Of a DNA stretch of 64,000 bases, positions 37,284-47,216 are shown one piece after another. This stretch comes from Methanolobus sp. Its GTDB lineage: Archaea > Halobacteriota > Methanosarcinia > Methanosarcinales > Methanosarcinaceae. Position 1 is the first letter of the stretch, and each line of letters starts with the position of its first letter. The position numbers were made by a program, and so were the translations under genes. The notes beneath the pieces were generated by a model. The model did no database searches. It was not told the origin of the DNA and was given only the letters and a program-made list of their open reading frames with translations. Location of the stretch: the NCBI GenBank assembly GCA_029762595.1, contig JARVGJ010000003.1, positions 62,001-126,000 of the forward strand, read 5' to 3'.

Positions 37284-38509
37284 CCCAGATATGCCTCCGG
37301 CCTTTTCATAAAATCAAGAGCTACAGAACTGAGCAACTCGACACCGGTGATCAACACGTCCTCATCTATATCAAAACTGGCCGAATGGTTGCCTTCAACA
37401 ATGCCTTTGTCTACATTCCTGGTCCCCAGGATCACATACATACCAGGGACTTTTTGAAGATAGTATGCAAAATCCTCAGCGCCGAATATTGCCCTGGAAT
37501 TGGCATTAACACAGGGAAACCTTGACCTGAGCAACGTAGAAGCAGTATCCGTGAAAAGGAGGTCATTGAAAAGTACAGGATATCCATGCTGGATATCCAG
37601 CTCATATGCAGGAACACCGGAAATATCAGCACGCGAATAGACATCCATAAGTGAATCAAGTAAAGAGTACATTGTTCCTTCTATCATTCTTGTATCATGC
37701 TCGTTGAATGTCCGGAAACTACCCTCAAGTTCAAGCACATCAGGACTTCTGTTGAATTGCTTGCCGCTATTCATCGTGCCAAACCCAAGTACATAGTCAG
37801 AGGTGGGCACCTTTTTGGATATAAGGGGATGCAGGGACGATATGAATTCAGAGACTATTTGTATAGGATCAATGCAATACTGCGGAGTGGAATGATGACC
37901 TCCTTTTCCGATGATCTTCAAGCAAAAGCGATTGGAGCTTGCCATGAAAGGACCCGGACGTACATTAATGACACCCGCATCAACATCACCAAAGATATGA
38001 AGACCAATGATAGCATCCACACCATCAAGTCCGCCTTCATCTATTACCCTGGCAGCACCACCCGGAGGGACTTCCTCTGCAGGCTGGAAGATAAACCTTA
38101 CAGACCCATAGGAATCACTGCAAAGACCATTATATTTATCCCTGATCAGTCTGGCAACCCCCAGAACTATGGCAATGTGACCGTCGTGCCCACATGCATG
38201 CATAACACCAGGATTCTGCGAGATGTATCCTTTATTTAAACCTGTCAGAGATTCATGCACAGCGAGAGCATCCATATCTGAACGTATGGCAATACATGGC
38301 CCGGGTCCTTTGCCCTTTATATCAGCCACCACCCCTGTGCCAGCTATCTTCCTGCATTCAACCCCAAGTTCTTTCAATATGGACAAGATCCGCTCCTGCG
38401 TCCAATACTCATGAAAGCTTAGCTCCGGATGCATATGGAACTCCCTGCGGATATCCTGTACCCATTTTTCGAAGGATTTCAAACCATCTCTCCTTATATT
38501 AGAAATCAT
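37274..38509 (-). CDS. M20-family metallo-amidohydrolase
   Basis: A 411-residue protein like N-acyl-amino-acid amidohydrolases and hippurate hydrolases. Seen: HPELSFHEYWTQ, metal-binding HACGHDGHIAIVLG, the catalytic FQPAEEVPPGGA, GLHIFGDVDAG, GKGGHHSTPQ (dimerisation-domain His) and GAEDFAYYLQKVPGMYVILG. The metal sites use Cys/His/Glu as in the peptidase M20D subgroup. It releases an acyl group from an amino acid. The overlapping acetyltransferase downstream hints at turnover of the same kind of substrate, which is inference. Confidence 0.9.
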   Translation of the reverse strand: MISNIRRDGLKSFEKWVQDIRREFHMHPELSFHEYWTQERILSILKELGVECRKIAGTGVVADIKGKGPGPCIAIRSDMDALAVHESLTGLNKGYISQNPGVMHACGHDGHIAIVLGVARLIRDKYNGLCSDSYGSVRFIFQPAEEVPPGGAARVIDEGGLDGVDAIIGLHIFGDVDAGVINVRPGPFMASSNRFCLKIIGKGGHHSTPQYCIDPIQIVSEFISSLHPLISKKVPTSDYVLGFGTMNSGKQFNRSPDVLELEGSFRTFNEHDTRMIEGTMYSLLDSLMDVYSRADISGVPAYELDIQHGYPVLFNDLLFTDTASTLLRSRFPCVNANSRAIFGAEDFAYYLQKVPGMYVILGTRNVDKGIVEGNHSASFDIDEDVLITGVELLSSVALDFMKRPEAYLGWK

Positions 38510-38681
38510 ATGGAAGTAAGATCAATATTCATATTCCCATTGATATTGCCCATGTGAGTGGAAGTATATATCAGATTTCATATTCATTATCTTATGCCAG
38601 TACCATTTTTATGTGAAAAGCTATTTTACCTGTACAAATATCTCCCGGAAAACTGCCGGAAGATCAACAGGAAGACAAAAT

Positions 38682-39623
38682 ATGATTAAGACACGACTCC
38701 GGGATTTCCTAATTACAAAAGATGACTGGATATTTGCTGTTTCCGATTATTTCCACCCACATGGCATCAGGTCAACTTTAAGATACGTACCAGATGACAA
38801 CGGAGATCGGGAACTTGCAGGAAAACGCTACCTTAAGTACGATTTTGACGTAGCTTTTGCTTTTATGCGCACAAACCGACCGGAATGGGTAGAGGATGTG
38901 CACGTAGTACCCGAAGAACACATAAAGAAGGTACTGTCACCAAACAGTGCAATTGAGAGACTGTATGGATCGGACAGACGAGTAAATGCAATTGTGGACA
39001 TTCTTGAAAAAGAAGGTATAAGCAGAGAAACGATGGGAGTGACTGGATCCCTGCTACCAGGACTTCAGAACGAGGGTTCAGACATAGATTTTGTAGTCTA
39101 TGGAAAAGAATGGTTCATTGCAAGGGATGCTATAACAAAAGCCAAAACAGAACCCGGACCTATCGAAGATATTGATATGGACATGTGGAAGAAGATATAC
39201 AACAAGCGCATTCCGGAAATATCTTTTGACGAATTTGTCATTCATGAAAAGAGAAAGGGCAACCGTGGAATGGTTGCTGGCACATATTTTGACCTTCTTT
39301 TCGTCCGTTCCTGGGAGCAGATCAAAGACCCCGCACCAAGAGGTATGGATACGGGCACCATGAGGATAGAAGCAAAGATCACAAACGCCGATTTTGCTTT
39401 TGATAGTCCTTCTATCTACAAAGTGGATCATGAAGAGATAGATCATGTACTTTCCTACACACACACCTACGCAGGGCAAGCCCTTGAAGGAGAGACTATA
39501 GAAGCACAGGGCGTAGTTGAACAGATAGGAAATATAAAAAGACTTGTAGTGGGCACCTCCAGGGAACCGAAGGGCGAATGGATACGATCTTTAACGTTGC
39601 TTGAAAAGAAAGGACATATCTAA
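38682..39623 (+). CDS. Predicted archaeal nucleotidyltransferase (COG2413-like)
   Basis: A protein of 313 residues from ATG 38682 (AGGAAGACAAAAT upstream). The middle has a nucleotidyltransferase signature, MGVTGSLLPGLQNEGSDIDF: a GS element followed by the metal-binding DxD (SDIDFVVYG). Conserved flanks include YFDLLFVRSW and KITNADFAFDSPSIYKVD. This is a conserved archaeal family of unknown substrate. The first 70 residues (TKDDWIFAVSDYFHPHGIRS) are typical of the family. It is a single gene, divergent from the M20 hydrolase. Confidence 0.78.
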   Translation: MIKTRLRDFLITKDDWIFAVSDYFHPHGIRSTLRYVPDDNGDRELAGKRYLKYDFDVAFAFMRTNRPEWVEDVHVVPEEHIKKVLSPNSAIERLYGSDRRVNAIVDILEKEGISRETMGVTGSLLPGLQNEGSDIDFVVYGKEWFIARDAITKAKTEPGPIEDIDMDMWKKIYNKRIPEISFDEFVIHEKRKGNRGMVAGTYFDLLFVRSWEQIKDPAPRGMDTGTMRIEAKITNADFAFDSPSIYKVDHEEIDHVLSYTHTYAGQALEGETIEAQGVVEQIGNIKRLVVGTSREPKGEWIRSLTLLEKKGHI

Positions 39624-39687
39624 GCCCCCACAATAAAACAATGTTTGTTAAAAAAGAGATAAGAACGGGTCATCGGACCAGGGGTGT

Positions 39688-40005
39688 TCAACCACCGCCT
39701 GTCACCTGCCCGATATCAACACCTGAATCTGGCCCGGCTGCGGAGGAGCGTACGTAACCTTCGGCCTCTGCAGCAGAAACACGGGCGATACGTTCCTCTT
39801 TAAGTTCACTGGGATCTGCAATGATAAGAGTCTGGGGTTTATAGTAAAGGCCGGTACTATCCATCATAACCCATATTCCATCCTCCTCTTCCATGATGTC
39901 TGTTACCTTCCCCACACTACCTGTATTAATGTACCTTACCAAAGAACCTATTACTATGGGATTGCCGTCCATACTCAGAGCATCAATCTCTTTTGAGTCT
40001 TCCAT
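39688..40005 (-). CDS. DUF2098 family protein
   Basis: A 105-residue protein with a small SH3-like beta core (PIVIGSLVRYINTGSVGKVTDIMEEEDGIWVMMDSTGLYYKPQTLII), then a polar tail ending in glycines. It matches the methanogen family DUF2098, of unknown function. ATG follows AGGAGTTACACC. It lies 67 bases downstream of mptA in the same direction, so it may share its transcript. Confidence 0.8.
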   Translation of the reverse strand: MEDSKEIDALSMDGNPIVIGSLVRYINTGSVGKVTDIMEEEDGIWVMMDSTGLYYKPQTLIIADPSELKEERIARVSAAEAEGYVRSSAAGPDSGVDIGQVTGGG

Positions 40006-40072
40006 GGTGTAACTCCTGCTGTTTATACATTAGGATATATTATAAAGGATGAATTAATAATTAAGCATTTTA

Positions 40073-41029
40073 TCAGGCATCATCTGATATTTCCAGGCGA
40101 AGTTCACCAATGGTTGCAACCCTTTCTGCAAAGGCGTTATGCCTGTGTATACTTTCCTCATTGATCTGCTTGATCGTCACAATTGCTTCATCGGGCAGGT
40201 GCCCAAAGTTCCTTACAACGTTCTTTGCCATGGTCCTCACGCAATCCTCTACGAACTTTGGGTTGTTATGAGCCGTCTGGACAACCATTGCCTCATCAGA
40301 GCGTTTCAGCAGCTCAAATACACTTGAACTCATGGAATTTTCAATGATCTCTATTATCTCCTCAAGAGAGACAAATGTATTGCCTTCCACTTCTATGGAG
40401 ATAATACCACGTCCACGCTGGTTATGGGTTGCCATGGGAACCCTGTGGAGAAAAGCTGCTATTTGCCTTTCATCAACACCTATATTTTGAAGCTCCTTCC
40501 TTGCATTGTCCCTCATTATCTCCTGGGCACAAGGACAAGCAGTCATCCCTACCACTTCAGCACCAATGAGTTTTTTGACCGCCATTTTCTCAATGTCATC
40601 ACGCATTGCAATTGCCTCTGCAAAGATCTCTACGACTTCCTGGCACTCCATTCTGGTGGAAGGGGATTCCCTCTTGACCACATACTCACTTTTCAGTACA
40701 ACTTCTGCGCGAGTTGCATATTCATGGCGTATCAGAAGACTCTGGGCAACATCACTGCAAAGCTGTTCGATCTCATATACAGGCATGTTGACAGCTTTTT
40801 CAAGTACCTCGTCCACGGCCTCAAAGTTGCGGGAAAGGTTAGCACCTTTCAGGTGAGAAGGTAGGTCCACGAAAATATCAAAGACACATATCAGGATGAC
40901 AGGACGCCTGTCCTTCCTCCTGATCTCTACAAGTTTCTTGACATCCGTAACTCCAACGCGTGTCAGGTTAATAGGTATCTGCGGCTTGTTTGCCTGTATA
41001 TCGGGTAGTTTAACAACAGGGACTTCCAT
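40073..41029 (-). CDS. mptA: GTP cyclohydrolase MptA (methanopterin synthesis)
   Basis: A 318-residue FolE2/GCYH-IB-type enzyme from ATG 41029 (GAGGTTATAAT upstream; a longer reading adds 14 non-conserved residues). It converts GTP to 7,8-dihydroneopterin 2',3'-cyclic phosphate, the first step of tetrahydromethanopterin synthesis, using Fe(II). Marks: [40 protein letters not shown] with the metal Cys, [20 protein letters not shown] with ligand His residues, and [13 protein letters not shown]. Confidence 0.94.
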   Translation of the reverse strand: MEVPVVKLPDIQANKPQIPINLTRVGVTDVKKLVEIRRKDRRPVILICVFDIFVDLPSHLKGANLSRNFEAVDEVLEKAVNMPVYEIEQLCSDVAQSLLIRHEYATRAEVVLKSEYVVKRESPSTRMECQEVVEIFAEAIAMRDDIEKMAVKKLIGAEVVGMTACPCAQEIMRDNARKELQNIGVDERQIAAFLHRVPMATHNQRGRGIISIEVEGNTFVSLEEIIEIIENSMSSSVFELLKRSDEAMVVQTAHNNPKFVEDCVRTMAKNVVRNFGHLPDEAIVTIKQINEESIHRHNAFAERVATIGELRLEISDDA

Positions 41030-41450
41030 ATTATAACCTCTAACAATCAAAAGATGATGTACCACCAGCAAAGGGTGGATGATATAGTAAGTATATCATG
41101 TTGAAAGGGATTCATTGCATGTAAATGTTGTGTTAGTGCCGGGGCTTGAAAATAAAATAAAGTAAAATAAAACCATAATGGACAAAATGAAAGCCACGGA
41201 TACAAAATACAAACGCATCTAACTGAGAAAAAAAATAATAAAGCTAATGGTATATTTTAATTGAGCCTGCCTGTACTGTTGCCGCACACTAATCTGCAAT
41301 CATTCATCATTTTATAGAAATAATATAAAAATATACCATATTTCTCTCTGATAACTGCCCTAAATTACGAGAGTTACATTAAAACAAGAACAAAAGACTA
41401 CATTAAAAGAAAAATATATATACCTTATATACTAAATACGGTTAGCAGAG

Positions 41451-41469
41451 GTAATCACATAATGATTAC
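41451..41469. promoter_or_regulatory. Perfect hairpin before the MC1 Shine-Dalgarno
   Basis: GTAATCA-CATAA-TGATTAC, with 7-bp perfect arms, ends one base before GAGGTGACATC, the ribosome site of MC1. A TATA-like AAAAATATATATACC is at 41410-41424. The hairpin would sit in the 5' leader or act as a protein site. The rest of the 41030-41450 gap is AT-rich with no gene seen. Confidence 0.55.
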
Positions 41470-41480
41470 GAGGTGACATC

Positions 41481-41771
41481 ATGTCTGAAACAAGAAATTT
41501 TGTGCTAAGAGACAAGAAAGGAAATGAGCATGGGGTATTCACTGGAAAACAGCCTAGACAGGCTGCGCTCAAGGTGGCTAACAGAGGGAAAGGAACAAAG
41601 TCAAAACCAGAGGACATAAAGCTACGCGAACGTGGAACAAAAAAGGTCCATGTCTTCAAAGGCTGGAAAGAGAAGGTTGAAGCTCCAAAGAACAAACCTG
41701 ACTGGATGCCTGACAAGATCAACAAGCCTTTTGTAAAGAAGGTCGGTATCGAAAAGCTTGAAAAAGTCTGA
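41481..41771 (+). CDS. Archaeal chromosomal protein MC1
   Basis: A 96-residue basic protein that matches MC1 over its whole length: ETRNFVLRDKKGNEHGVFTG, KQPRQAALKVANRGKGTKS, IKLRERGTKKVHVFKGW and PDWMPDKINKPFVKK. MC1 is the abundant monomeric DNA-bending protein of Methanosarcinales and haloarchaea, and binds bent or cruciform DNA. Strong site GAGGTGACATC, a good promoter and its own terminator suggest high, monocistronic expression. Confidence 0.96.
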   Translation: MSETRNFVLRDKKGNEHGVFTGKQPRQAALKVANRGKGTKSKPEDIKLRERGTKKVHVFKGWKEKVEAPKNKPDWMPDKINKPFVKKVGIEKLEKV

Positions 41772-41779
41772 TTTTTGGA

Positions 41780-41806
41780 GGCCCATTCAATGGGTCTTTT
41801 TGTTTT
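41780..41806 (+). terminator. Terminator after MC1
   Basis: A stem GGCCCA/TGGGTC (one G-T pair) with a TTCAA loop is followed by TTTTTGTTTT, 8 bases after the MC1 stop. Confidence 0.8.
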
Positions 41807-41946
41807 ACATTCCTTTATGCGTACCTATTTGTTCAGTCCATTGCTCCTGCGTGAAAATAACTTTTAAATCATATAAGCATACTTATAACAAGCTCAGGGA
41901 TTGAACAAATATCACCGGGAGCTAAGAATTATCGCAGGTACACACC

Positions 41947-42840
41947 ATGACACTTAATCGAGAGAATGTGCTGATAGAGGCATTGCCTTACATAAGGGAA
42001 TTCCATGATTCGATAATGGTTATCAAAGTAGGGGGCCACGCAATGGTCAACCCTGAAGTGATGAGTGATATCATCCAGGATATCGTCCTTCTGAGATTTG
42101 TAGGGATACACCCCATAATAGTTCATGGCGGCGGTCCTGAGATCTCTGAGAAAATGAAGCGCATGGGAAAAGAGTCCCAGTTTGTAGGAGGCTTGCGAGT
42201 AACGGATGACGACACTATTGAAATAGCCCGCATGGTGCTTGTGGGCAATATCAATACAGAAATTGTCGCACTCATTGGAAAACACGGGGGCAAGGGAATT
42301 GGACTTTCAGGAAAAGATGGAAAATTGCTCATCGCAAAGAAAAAGCCATTTCAGAAAGTAATGATCGAGAACGTAGAGCATGAGGTAGATCTTGGGTGGG
42401 TAGGAGATACTGAGATCATCAACCCCGAGATCCTTAATATTCTCATCAGGGAAGGATATATACCAGTGATATCACCAATTGCAATGGACATAAATGGAAA
42501 AGCCCTCAACATCAATGCAGATACAGTAGCAGGAGACATTGCAGCCGCAGTGAATGCCAAGAAGCTGATACTGATGACCGATGTCCCCGGAATCCTTAAA
42601 GATATCAACGACAGAAGTTCAAGAATTTCAAGGATCTATATAGAGGACATAGAGGATCTCATAGAGAGCGGATTGGTCCTGGGAGGAATGATACCAAAGA
42701 TACGGAGTGCTGCATGCTCGGTTGCAAGCGGTGTTGGAAAGATCCATATCATAGACGGAAGTATTTCCCACTCAATACTGCTGGAGCTGTTCACTGATAC
42801 CGGAATAGGTACAATGGTATACAAAAAGGAAGACGAGTGA
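41947..42840 (+). CDS. argB: Acetylglutamate kinase
   Basis: A 297-residue amino-acid kinase that phosphorylates N-acetylglutamate in arginine synthesis. Marks: VIKVGGHAMVN (P-loop Lys), IIVHGGGPEISEKMKRMG, GLRVTDDDTIEIARMVLVG, NINADTVAGDIAAAV and LILMTDVPGIL, with GLVLGGMIPKIRSA near the end. The family length is usual. It is followed by a T-rich tract (GATCTTTTTTTTT, from about 42851) that may terminate it. It is monocistronic. Confidence 0.96.
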   Translation: MTLNRENVLIEALPYIREFHDSIMVIKVGGHAMVNPEVMSDIIQDIVLLRFVGIHPIIVHGGGPEISEKMKRMGKESQFVGGLRVTDDDTIEIARMVLVGNINTEIVALIGKHGGKGIGLSGKDGKLLIAKKKPFQKVMIENVEHEVDLGWVGDTEIINPEILNILIREGYIPVISPIAMDINGKALNINADTVAGDIAAAVNAKKLILMTDVPGILKDINDRSSRISRIYIEDIEDLIESGLVLGGMIPKIRSAACSVASGVGKIHIIDGSISHSILLELFTDTGIGTMVYKKEDE

Positions 42841-42897
42841 AAACCCGTCTCGATCTTTTTTTTTAAGAATAGCATACCATAGTTATTTTCGTACTTT

Positions 42898-43938
42898 TCA
42901 GTTAATTACCGGGCTTCCAAAAGTATGGTCATCGAGTTCCAGAACCTGTTCCCAAAGATCCTTACAGTCACATGTAAGCTGCTCCAGGCAGGAGATGTCC
43001 TGGGTAAGTGAGAACAGTCTTATGGCATCAGCAACTGCATGGCTGCATTCCCTGCAGTTATGGGGGCCTCTTTTAGAACCAGCACCCACAGGGTCTGATG
43101 TGATCACCATATCAGGAAACTCTGCCTTTGCCCTTTTCAATATATCGACTATACTCCAGAGCCATGGAGGACGATATTGCCTTCTTTCCCACAGGTACTC
43201 TACGAATGTGCCACGCTGGACATTGCAAAGGTTTATGGAAAATGTATCCGAGTACTTTGCAGCATCCCGCACTGTAGTTACAATGTCCTCAAGGGCATCT
43301 TTTTCAGAAATGAAAGGTGGTTTTAACATCAGATAGGACTTAACGGTCACACCGTTTAATCGGGCTATGCTTGCAGCATCGGTGAAATCCTTAAAGCTAA
43401 AACCCTTGTTTATGGATTGTCTGCGTATAAGGTCAGAGCTTGTCTCAAGTCCCATTGCAACCTCAAACGCTGTATTGCGGAGGATACCTGTACAATCCTT
43501 TACATTTTCAGCCGTTACGAATTCCGGACGGGTTTCTGCCAGTACTTTAACAATACGCTCATCATTATCAAGTTCAGAGAGGACCTTATGCCGTACCTCG
43601 ATTGGTATCTCTTTTGTATCAAGGAAACTTCCGGATGTGAATATCTTTACCATGAAGCTCTCAAACCCGGCTGCCTTTTTCATTGCCCTTTTAAGCTGGG
43701 CGAGCAGATCATCATCCGATGGGCAGGTCTGCGCACTATCATAGACATAGCCGCACATGGTACAGCCTCCGGCTTTACCCCACCAGCATCCGGAAGTCTT
43801 GAAGATGATGGTAATGGTGTCTATCTGCTCATTTTCCAGCAGATCCTTCCCGGTCCAGACTGCACAAGGCTCATCTGAATTAGAAGGTTTCACCCTCTGT
43901 CGATTACGTATATCAAGTACTGCTTTATTAAGTGACAT
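42898..43938 (-). CDS. Archaeosine biosynthesis radical SAM protein RaSEA
   Basis: A 346-residue radical SAM protein. It has an unusual cluster motif within GCWWGKAGGCTMCGYVYDS, then ETRPEFVTAENVK, AMGLETSSDLIRRQSINKGF, and the C-terminal HNCRECSHAVADAIRLF that binds another metal or cluster. This pattern matches RaSEA, which with ArcS turns lysine-preQ0 tRNA intermediates into archaeosine at position 15. It is 47 bases downstream of the GMP synthase gene and in the same direction. Confidence 0.88.
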   Translation of the reverse strand: MSLNKAVLDIRNRQRVKPSNSDEPCAVWTGKDLLENEQIDTITIIFKTSGCWWGKAGGCTMCGYVYDSAQTCPSDDDLLAQLKRAMKKAAGFESFMVKIFTSGSFLDTKEIPIEVRHKVLSELDNDERIVKVLAETRPEFVTAENVKDCTGILRNTAFEVAMGLETSSDLIRRQSINKGFSFKDFTDAASIARLNGVTVKSYLMLKPPFISEKDALEDIVTTVRDAAKYSDTFSINLCNVQRGTFVEYLWERRQYRPPWLWSIVDILKRAKAEFPDMVITSDPVGAGSKRGPHNCRECSHAVADAIRLFSLTQDISCLEQLTCDCKDLWEQVLELDDHTFGSPVIN

Positions 43939-43985
43939 CTACTCTGACCCTGTTATATACTGATGCATTCATCAACTATCCCAGT

Positions 43986-44900
43986 TCACTCAAATTCGAT
44001 GGTTGCGGGGGGCTTGGGAGTAAGGTCATAAAGTACCCTTGCAACTGAAGGTATCTCTGCTGTGATCCTGGATTCGATCTTTCTAAGTACATTCCAGGGA
44101 AGTTCCAGTGCCTCGGCAGTCATGCCATCCCTGGAACCCACAGCCCTTACTGCAACTATCCATCCGTGCACCCTCACATCGCCTTTAACACCGGTGCCTT
44201 TGCCTACAATAGCTGCGAAGGTTTGCCATGGGTGGAACTGCTCCACAAGCTCTTCCTCAACAATGGCATTTGCCTCTCTTACTGCATCTATGAGCTCTTC
44301 TGTGACCTTACCGACTACCCTTACCGAAAGGCCCGGGCCCGGGAAAGGCATCCTTTCCGAGATTTCATGTGGCAACTCAAGTGCCCGGGCAACCTCACGC
44401 ACTTCATCCTTGTAAAGGTCCTCTATTGGCTCAACAATTGCCTTAAAATCCATAACAGAAGGAAGACCCCCTACATTATGATGGGATTTTATACCACCCT
44501 CAGACTCGATCCTGTCAGGATAGATGGTGCCCTGTATGAGATATTCGGCTTTCAGCAACTTTGCCTCCTCTTCAAAGACACGTATGAAGGCCTCACCTAC
44601 TGCCTTGCGCTTTTCCTCAGGATCCTCTATGCCTGCAAGAGATGAAAGGAAGCGTTCCTTGGCATCCACTACCTGAAGGTTCATATCAGAGAAGATCTCC
44701 TTTATCCTCTTTGTCTCGCCTTTGCGCATCAGTCCGGTATCTATGTATATGGGTGTCAGCTTGTCACCAATGGCACGGTGCGCAAGGACGGCACAGACCG
44801 AACTGTCAACACCTCCTGAAAGTGCTATTATGGCCCGGCCATCGATCTGCTGCTGTATCTTTTCTATTGCCTTGGGAATGAATCTGTCTGCTTTTACCAT
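43986..44900 (-). CDS. guaAB: GMP synthase ATP-pyrophosphatase subunit (subunit B)
   Basis: A 304-residue protein equal to the C-terminal part of bacterial GuaA. P-loop [15 protein letters not shown]; then [34 protein letters not shown], and [13 protein letters not shown] with the C-terminal dimer domain ending in PATIEFE. It adenylates XMP and uses ammonia from the separate glutaminase subunit, which is not in this window. A split GMP synthase is the archaeal norm. Confidence 0.95.
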   Translation of the reverse strand: MVKADRFIPKAIEKIQQQIDGRAIIALSGGVDSSVCAVLAHRAIGDKLTPIYIDTGLMRKGETKRIKEIFSDMNLQVVDAKERFLSSLAGIEDPEEKRKAVGEAFIRVFEEEAKLLKAEYLIQGTIYPDRIESEGGIKSHHNVGGLPSVMDFKAIVEPIEDLYKDEVREVARALELPHEISERMPFPGPGLSVRVVGKVTEELIDAVREANAIVEEELVEQFHPWQTFAAIVGKGTGVKGDVRVHGWIVAVRAVGSRDGMTAEALELPWNVLRKIESRITAEIPSVARVLYDLTPKPPATIEFE

Positions 44901-45105
44901 GAATGAGAACTCCGAAAATATGAATTGTTCTGGATTTTCTTCTGAGATTTATCCAGAGATAGTATTCCGTACATATTAATGCTCGCCCACAAATAAGAGC
45001 CTTGCCGGAAATATGTAAGGTTTGTAAGAATACTTTCACCCCACACTCCAGAAAGTTAAATACAGCGCAAAACTATATCCAGCAAAAACAAGTATGGTCT
45101 AAAAG

Positions 45106-47196
45106 ATGCACGATACTCTGCGCAAGTACTTTGGATATTCTGATTTTCGACCCCTGCAGCAAGATATCATCAACGATGTGATCAACGGTCAGGACACCTT
45201 TGTGCTTATGCCCACAGGTGGAGGTAAATCCCTTTGTTACCAGCTTCCTGCCCTTCTTATGGAGGGGATAACCATAGTAGTCTCACCCCTCATATCACTA
45301 ATGAAGGACCAGGTAGACAGCCTAAAGGAGAACGGCGTATGTGCAGCATATCTTAACAGCACCCTGAAGCCAGCCGAGTCCAGGAGGATACATGATGAGC
45401 TGAAAAGGGGAGAGATAAAGATCCTTTATGTTGCACCTGAAAGACTGGTCATGTCCCATACAATCGACCTTCTGAAAAGTCTTAATGTAAGCCTTTTTGC
45501 GATCGATGAGAGTCACTGCATCTCTGAATGGGGACATGATTTCAGACCTGAGTACCGCAAGCTGAACATATTGAAGAAAAAGTTCCCCGGAATCCCCGTT
45601 ATAGCGCTTACAGCAACAGCCACCCAAAAGGTTAGAGAAGATACAATCAGACAGCTCGGGATCAGCGCATGCAGTACTTATGTTGCAAGTTTTAACCGTG
45701 AAAACCTTTTCTACCGAGTCAGGGCAAAGAAGGACACCTATGATAATCTGCTGCAATACCTGAGAAAGAAAAAAGGTGAAAGCGGCATCATATATTGCCA
45801 GAGCCGCAGGACAGTGGACAGCCTCACCGGAAAGCTCAGGAAGGACGGTTTCAATGCACTTCCCTACCATGCAGGCCTTACTGATCTGCAGAGGGGAAAG
45901 AATCAGGACATGTTCATAAAGGACAGGACAGAGATAATCGTTGCCACCATTGCCTTTGGGATGGGGATCGATAAACCAAACGTCCGTTTTGTCATTCACT
46001 ACGACCTACCCAAAAACCTTGAAAGCTATTACCAGGAAACCGGACGTGGAGGAAGAGATGGCCTGGAATGTGAATGTGTGCTTTTCTTCAGCCGTGGTGA
46101 CAGGTATAAGATAGAGTATTTTATCAAACAGAAGGACAAGAAGGAAGAAAGGGACATCGCACTGAAGCAGCTCAGTGATATGGTGGACTACTGTGAGAGC
46201 ACAACATGTCGCAGGAAAGTATTGCTAAGGTATTTCGGGGAAGAGACAGATGTTGATAACTGCGGCACATGTGATGTCTGCCTGCAGCCACGCATTGAGA
46301 TCGACGGCACTGAGGATGCTAAATTGCTTCTGAGCTGTATCATGGAACTTGAGCAACGCTATGGCATGAACCATGTAATAGATGTGCTTACAGGCAGCCG
46401 TGCCAAGAAGATAACAGACAAGAAACACCACCTGCTCAAATATTTTGGCCAGGGGGACATGCACCCAAAAGCAGACTGGGTGGAGATGGCCCGCGAGATG
46501 ATCAGGCAGGAAATCATCAAAGTGGAAGGAACACGTTACCCGCTGCTAAGGCTGTGCGGCCGAAGTGAGGAGGTCCTGGCTGACAAAAGAAAGGTCACCT
46601 TCACAAAGAAAGTAGAGCAAGATTACCAGGAAGAGTATGAGCCTGTGATACATGCCTCTCCCGGAAAGGAAGAGATAGAGGTTGAGAAGCCACATGCTGT
46701 TGTTCACAGGAAGATCAGCGATGACCCTGAAAGGGACCTTTTCAACAGGTTGAAAGAACTGCGTATATCCATGGCACAGATGCAGGATGTACCGCCTTAC
46801 ATAGTATTTGCCGACACAAGCCTGCGCCAGATGGCTGCCCGCAAACCCCGCAACAAAGAGGAGATGCTGAAAATAACGGGTGTCGGAGAGTACAAGCTCA
46901 GGAAATACGGGGACATATTCCTTAAAGAGATAGCAAAACATTGTGATGCAGACAACGAGACAGAAAAAGGAATTAAAGTCGATGAGACGGTATCAGCAGA
47001 TCTGCCTGCCCGGAAAAAAAATATCCTGAACAAATCCTTCTCAGACCCTGTTCCTGAACTGGAAAAAGCTATCGTCCTTGAGGCCATGGAAGTAATGGAA
47101 GATGAACTTGTCAGGATGATAAGGGCTAAACTGAATGGCCTGCACTCAGATGAGCAGATAAGGGAAGTATACCGATCGATCATCAAAAATAAATAA
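45106..47196 (+). CDS. recQ: RecQ-family ATP-dependent DNA helicase
   Basis: A 696-residue helicase. Motif I is MPTGGGKSLCYQLPA; motif II is FAIDESHCISEWGHDFRPEY (a DESH variant of DEAH); motif III is ALTATAT; motif VI is YYQETGRGGRDG. An RQC zinc site follows (CESTTCRRKVLLRYFGEE, then CGTCDVC), and an HRDC domain at about residues 545-625 (PPYIVFADTSLRQMAARKPR). The last 70 residues are a charged tail. It unwinds 3'-5' in recombination and fork repair. Full-length RecQ with an HRDC is not universal in archaea, and it may have been acquired from bacteria. Confidence 0.95.
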   Translation: MHDTLRKYFGYSDFRPLQQDIINDVINGQDTFVLMPTGGGKSLCYQLPALLMEGITIVVSPLISLMKDQVDSLKENGVCAAYLNSTLKPAESRRIHDELKRGEIKILYVAPERLVMSHTIDLLKSLNVSLFAIDESHCISEWGHDFRPEYRKLNILKKKFPGIPVIALTATATQKVREDTIRQLGISACSTYVASFNRENLFYRVRAKKDTYDNLLQYLRKKKGESGIIYCQSRRTVDSLTGKLRKDGFNALPYHAGLTDLQRGKNQDMFIKDRTEIIVATIAFGMGIDKPNVRFVIHYDLPKNLESYYQETGRGGRDGLECECVLFFSRGDRYKIEYFIKQKDKKEERDIALKQLSDMVDYCESTTCRRKVLLRYFGEETDVDNCGTCDVCLQPRIEIDGTEDAKLLLSCIMELEQRYGMNHVIDVLTGSRAKKITDKKHHLLKYFGQGDMHPKADWVEMAREMIRQEIIKVEGTRYPLLRLCGRSEEVLADKRKVTFTKKVEQDYQEEYEPVIHASPGKEEIEVEKPHAVVHRKISDDPERDLFNRLKELRISMAQMQDVPPYIVFADTSLRQMAARKPRNKEEMLKITGVGEYKLRKYGDIFLKEIAKHCDADNETEKGIKVDETVSADLPARKKNILNKSFSDPVPELEKAIVLEAMEVMEDELVRMIRAKLNGLHSDEQIREVYRSIIKNK

Positions 47197-47216
47197 TAGG
47201 GATTGTTAAGTCACTA

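Noticed and set aside
45106-47196. RecQ as part of a defence island.
   Set aside because: Neighbours are housekeeping genes (GMP synthase, RaSEA, peptidase, HPS); no nuclease or defence gene is adjacent.
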